From: Bradyrhizobium forestalis
GTDB lineage: Bacteria > Pseudomonadota > Alphaproteobacteria > Rhizobiales > Xanthobacteraceae
Length of the DNA: 64,000 bases
Assembly: GCF_002795245.1 (NCBI RefSeq)
Contig: NZ_PGVG01000031.1
Location: 24,896-88,895, forward strand
Reading direction: 5' to 3'
Within the stretch, counting starts at the first letter, position 1. Each line of letters opens with the position of its first letter. Positions 61,135-64,000 of this stretch are shown piece after piece. The position numbers and the translations under genes were made by a program. The notes beneath the pieces were generated by a model. It had not been told where the DNA came from, searched no databases, and saw nothing but the letters and a program-made list of their open reading frames with translations.

Positions 61135-62370
61135 ATGACACGCCAAGAGGCTCGTCACGATGAGCAGCGTGACCGGGATGCTGCGCTTTCACGACGAACA
61201 CTTGTCCAGGGGCTCGCAATCAGTGCAGCCACGATCGCCGGGGCCGGCGCCGCACTGGCGCAGAATGCACCGGCAGCACCACCGACGACGATCACGACGC
61301 CGCCGCGCGATTTCAGCCCGCGTGGTGCGCCGACCACCTATTTCTGGGACCCCGACATCATCGCGGTCGATCCGTCCTTCAACGATCTCGCGCAGCCCAA
61401 CACCGCGATCAAGCGGCTCTACACCGGAGTGCTGTGGGCCGAAGGCCCGGCGTGGAGCGCGCAGGGCCGCTATCTGCTGTGGAGCGACATTCCCAACAAC
61501 CGGCAGATGCGCTGGAGCGAGGACGACGGCCGCGTCAGCGTATTCCGCAGCCCCTCCAACAACAGCAACGGCAACTCGTTCGACTTCCAGGGCCGCCAGC
61601 TCTCCTGCGAACATTTGACACGGCGGGTGACGCGCTACGAGCATGACGGCACCGCAACGGTGCTCGCCGACTCCTATCAGGGCAAGCGGCTGAACTCGCC
61701 GAACGACATCGCCGCGCATCCCGACGGCAGCTACTGGTTCACCGATCCGCCCTATGGCGGCCAGCTCTACGAGGGCGAGCCCGACGGTGCGGGCGGTCCG
61801 AGCAATGCGGCCGGCAAGCTCAATCCGCGGATCGGCCAGCCGGCCGGCTTCGTGCCGGGCAAGCGCGAGCTGCCGACCAACTGCTATCGTATCGATCCCT
61901 CGGGCCGCCTCGACCTCGTCGTCACCGAGGACCAGGTGCCCGACCCGAACGGGCTGTGCTTCTCGCCCGACTACAAGAAGCTCTACATTGCCTCCACCGG
62001 CAAAGGGCCGGGCGACAGCGGTCCCGGCGGCAAGGGCGAGATCTTCGTGTTCGACGTCGGCAGCGACAACAAGCTCTCCAATCTCAAGAAGTTCAGCGAT
62101 TGCGTGATCGACGGCGTGAAGTGCGGACCGGATGGCCTGCGCTGCGACGTCAACGGCAATCTCTGGGCCTCCAGCAATGCCGGCCGCGCGGTCGGCTACA
62201 GCGGCGTGACGGTGTGGTCGCCGGAGGGCAAGCTGCTCGGCCGCATCCGCCTGCCGGAAGTGTGCGGCAACGTCTGCTTCGGCGGCCCCAAGCGCAACCG
62301 CCTGTTCATGGCCGCGAGCCAGTCGCTCTACGCGGTGTATACGGCGACGCAAGGCGCCGGACCGGGTTGA
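61135..62370 (+). CDS. SMP-30/gluconolactonase-family protein, secreted
   Basis: This 411-aa protein has a Tat-type signal (SRRTLVQGLAISAATIAGAGAALAQ). The six-bladed propeller shows metal and active-site motifs in order: AEGPAWSAQGRYLLWSDI (Glu), SPNDIAAHPDGSYWFTDPPYG (Asn and Asp), DPNGLCFSPDYKKLYIA (Asn) and DGLRCDVNGNLWAS (Asp). The family hydrolyses sugar lactones and related compounds. The ATG at 61135 follows TCGGGAGGACGCGA; the reading frame extends upstream, but the signal peptide and ribosome-binding site decide the start. Location is the periplasm. Confidence 0.9.
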   Translation: MTRQEARHDEQRDRDAALSRRTLVQGLAISAATIAGAGAALAQNAPAAPPTTITTPPRDFSPRGAPTTYFWDPDIIAVDPSFNDLAQPNTAIKRLYTGVLWAEGPAWSAQGRYLLWSDIPNNRQMRWSEDDGRVSVFRSPSNNSNGNSFDFQGRQLSCEHLTRRVTRYEHDGTATVLADSYQGKRLNSPNDIAAHPDGSYWFTDPPYGGQLYEGEPDGAGGPSNAAGKLNPRIGQPAGFVPGKRELPTNCYRIDPSGRLDLVVTEDQVPDPNGLCFSPDYKKLYIASTGKGPGDSGPGGKGEIFVFDVGSDNKLSNLKKFSDCVIDGVKCGPDGLRCDVNGNLWASSNAGRAVGYSGVTVWSPEGKLLGRIRLPEVCGNVCFGGPKRNRLFMAASQSLYAVYTATQGAGPG

Positions 62371-62532
62371 GCCACACGGTCGATGATCAAGAGCGCCGGC
62401 GTAAGTCGCCGGCGCGGAGCTGCGTCGGCAGTCTCGCTATCGACCTTGGGCGATGTTGACTTTCCGCCCGCCCCCTCCCCATACTTCGCAAAAAGAACAA
62501 CCAATCATAAGACGGTTTTGAGGGAGGATAGG

Positions 62533-63843
62533 ATGCCGACTTCACGCAGGCAGCTGCTGAAGACATCGGCGGCTGCCGCCGCCGCACTCAGCCTCGATTG
62601 GACACGGGCCCAGGCGCAAGCCGAGACCTTGCGCATCGGCCTGATCTACGACCTCGCCGGCCCGTTCGCCGCCGGCGGCTCGGTCGCCTCGTCGATCGGC
62701 GCGCAGATCGCGATCGATCTCGTCAACGAGAAAGGCGGTATCGGCGGCAAGACCAAGATTGCTCCAATCGCCGCGGATTCCCAGAGCAAGCCCGACGTTG
62801 CGATCAACGAGGCCGAACGCCTGATCAGCCAGGAGAAGATCGACATCCTCAACGGCGTCTATGCGAGCTCGCATGCGGTGCCACTCGCGGCCAAGGTCGA
62901 GCAACAGAAGAAGATCCTCTGGATCACGACCGCGGTCTCGACCGCCGTATTCAAGGACAAGAACCTGCAATACGTGTTTCGCGCGCAGATCCATTCGGAT
63001 CAATACGGGCAGGCCTTTGCAAGCTTCATCACCGAGCATGCGAAAGCCAAGCTCGGCATGGACCCGAAGGAGGTCAAGGTCGCGTTGATCCACGAGGACG
63101 GCCCCTATGGGGTCGGCGTTGCCTCGGCCGACGAGGCCTACGCCAAGCAGGCCGGCATCCAGGTCGTGCTGCGCGAGGGCTATTCGGCCTCGGCGCCGGA
63201 CCTGTCGGTGCTCGTCACCAAGATCAAGCGCGCCAAGGCCGACGTGATCTCGCATGCCGGTTACAACCCTGATATCACCCTGTTCCTGCGCCAGGCGCGC
63301 GAGAGCGGCCTGCGCTTCAAGATGCTGTTCGGGGCCGGCGCCGGCTACAGTCAGCTCGACAAGCTGCGCGCGACCTTCGGCGCCGATATCGACAATTTCT
63401 GCAACATCGATCCGGTGCCGGCGCAGCTGCTCGATCCCGCCAAGCTCGCGCCTGGAATGGGCGATCTGATCAAGACCATGGTCTCGCGCTACCAGGCCAA
63501 GACCGGCGTCACCGACGTGCCGCCGCACTGCTCGATGGGCTTCAACCAGACCTGGGTGCTGCTCAACAATGTGCTGCCGGTCGCCAAGGAGAAGTACGGC
63601 AGCTTCGAGCCCGAGGCCATTCGCAAGGCGGCGCTCGACGTCGACATCCCCGCCGGCGGCACCATCCAGGGCTATGGTGTGAAATTCTTCCCGCCGGGCA
63701 CGCCGCTCTCCGGCCAGAATGAGCGCTCGACGCCGGTGGTGATGCAGAACGCCGGCGAGCACATCTCGGTGGTGTGGCCGACCAACATCCGCACGCAGGA
63801 CCCGGTGTTCCCGCTGCCGAAGGGCTCGACCTACGGGGCGTGA
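62533..63843 (+). CDS. LIV-type ABC transporter substrate-binding protein
   Basis: This 436-aa periplasmic protein has a Tat-like signal (SRRQLLKTSAAAAAALSLDWTRAQAQ). The type I periplasmic-binding fold shows RIGLIYDLAGPFAAGGS, GAQIAIDLVNEKGGIGG, PDVAINEAERLISQEKIDILNGVYASSHAVPLAAKVEQQ and ALIHEDGPYGVGVASADE. The ATG at 62533 follows GGGAGGATAG. Close relatives bind branched-chain amino acids, amides or aromatic acids. The other transporter genes are not in the window; it may be an orphan binding protein or continue to the right. Confidence 0.9.
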   Translation: MPTSRRQLLKTSAAAAAALSLDWTRAQAQAETLRIGLIYDLAGPFAAGGSVASSIGAQIAIDLVNEKGGIGGKTKIAPIAADSQSKPDVAINEAERLISQEKIDILNGVYASSHAVPLAAKVEQQKKILWITTAVSTAVFKDKNLQYVFRAQIHSDQYGQAFASFITEHAKAKLGMDPKEVKVALIHEDGPYGVGVASADEAYAKQAGIQVVLREGYSASAPDLSVLVTKIKRAKADVISHAGYNPDITLFLRQARESGLRFKMLFGAGAGYSQLDKLRATFGADIDNFCNIDPVPAQLLDPAKLAPGMGDLIKTMVSRYQAKTGVTDVPPHCSMGFNQTWVLLNNVLPVAKEKYGSFEPEAIRKAALDVDIPAGGTIQGYGVKFFPPGTPLSGQNERSTPVVMQNAGEHISVVWPTNIRTQDPVFPLPKGSTYGA

Positions 63844-63876
63844 GACGACGACGATGCACCCTCTCCCCCTTGTGGG

Positions 63877-64000
63877 CTAGCTTGGGCACACATTTTCGGC
63901 AAGGAAGAAGCCTTGCGCGATGGCTCGGAAGCGTTCGAGCCCATCGCGCATTGTGATTGGGCCGTTGGATTTGTCGCTAGAGTAGCCGGTCCAGCCCCCG
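63877..64000 (-). CDS. Possible 3' end of a minus-strand gene at the window edge
   Basis: A minus-strand frame is open from the edge to a TAG at 63877, about 40 codons, reading WTGYSSDKSNGPITMRDGLERF and ending FFLAENVCPS. It has plausible composition, but I do not recognise the protein and the 5' part is outside the window. An imperfect 14-bp inverted repeat (63914-63950) lies in it. Confidence 0.3.
   Translation of the reverse strand, partial: GGWTGYSSDKSNGPITMRDGLERFRAIAQGFFLAENVCPS

Noticed and set aside
62542..63762. 406-codon minus-strand open frame
   Set aside because: It is antisense to the LIV-type binding protein gene; no protein motif.
63914..63950. Imperfect 14-bp inverted repeat as a terminator
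   Set aside because: It lies inside a possible minus-strand coding region at the window edge and has no T-tract, so it may be chance.

Overview
The window looks like chromosome of a Bradyrhizobium-type alphaproteobacterium. The support is a GC-rich background broken by short AT-rich gaps, an alphaproteobacterial Tad/Cpa pilus locus, H-NS-like regulators of the HvrA type, LIV-type and TRAP transporters, a LeuA of about 520 residues, and an intergenic hairpin repeat of a type I associate with bradyrhizobia. The genus is an inference from family resemblance; no search was run.

Region 1 (1-24.7 kb) is a surface-polysaccharide and secretion locus. On the minus strand are a dTDP-L-rhamnose set in the order rfbC-rfbB-rfbD-rfbA, then a 2203-residue secreted protein with an N,N-dimethylformamidase-like domain and four DUF4082 domains, a small protein, and a type I secretion ABC transporter that runs off the left edge. 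On the plus strand are a Wzz/tyrosine autokinase, a large polymerase-like membrane protein and an undecaprenyl-phosphate sugar transferase. Then come two H-NS-like proteins around AT-rich, palindromic DNA, and a minus-strand trio (81-residue protein, PqqD-HprK fusion, nucleotidyltransferase). Two small genes and several gene-poor stretches fill the rest to 24.7 kb.

Region 2 (24.7-37.4 kb) is a nearly complete Tad (Flp) pilus locus on the minus strand: flp, cpaA, cpaB, cpaE, cpaF, tadB, tadC, an isoprenylcysteine-methyltransferase-like gene, tadE, tadG, tadE, a 585-bp gap, cpaC, a short lipoprotein and tadD. Most genes overlap by 1-4 bases.

Region 3 (38-45.3 kb) is a plus-strand operon of an AMP-forming acyl-CoA synthetase and a full LIV-type ABC transporter. 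The pairing suggests an organic acid that is imported and then activated to a CoA thioester.

Region 4 (45.4-56.5 kb) is a putative genomic island. An intact tRNA-Lys(CTT) gene is at its right end, and a 51-bp copy of the tRNA 3' half (one mismatch, same orientation) is at its left end. Between them lie one 12-gene minus-strand operon and a divergent LysR regulator. The operon encodes a ketopantoate-reductase-like protein, VOC, MaoC, CoA-transferase, two shikimate/quinate dehydrogenase-like proteins, a polar amino-acid-type ABC transporter, AroQ and a Gfo/Idh oxidoreductase. No integrase is visible.

Region 5 (56.6-64 kb) is housekeeping and transport: a Spy/LTXXQ protein, a TRAP solute-binding protein, leuA with a leucine-rich leader peptide and an overlapping hairpin (an apparent attenuator), a small membrane protein, an SMP-30/gluconolactonase-like protein and a LIV-type binding protein.

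The strongest leads are the tRNA-bounded catabolic island, the PqqD-HprK/nucleotidyltransferase trio beside the polysaccharide genes, the H-NS pair with its 22-bp AT palindrome, the giant type I secretion candidate, and the leuA leader.
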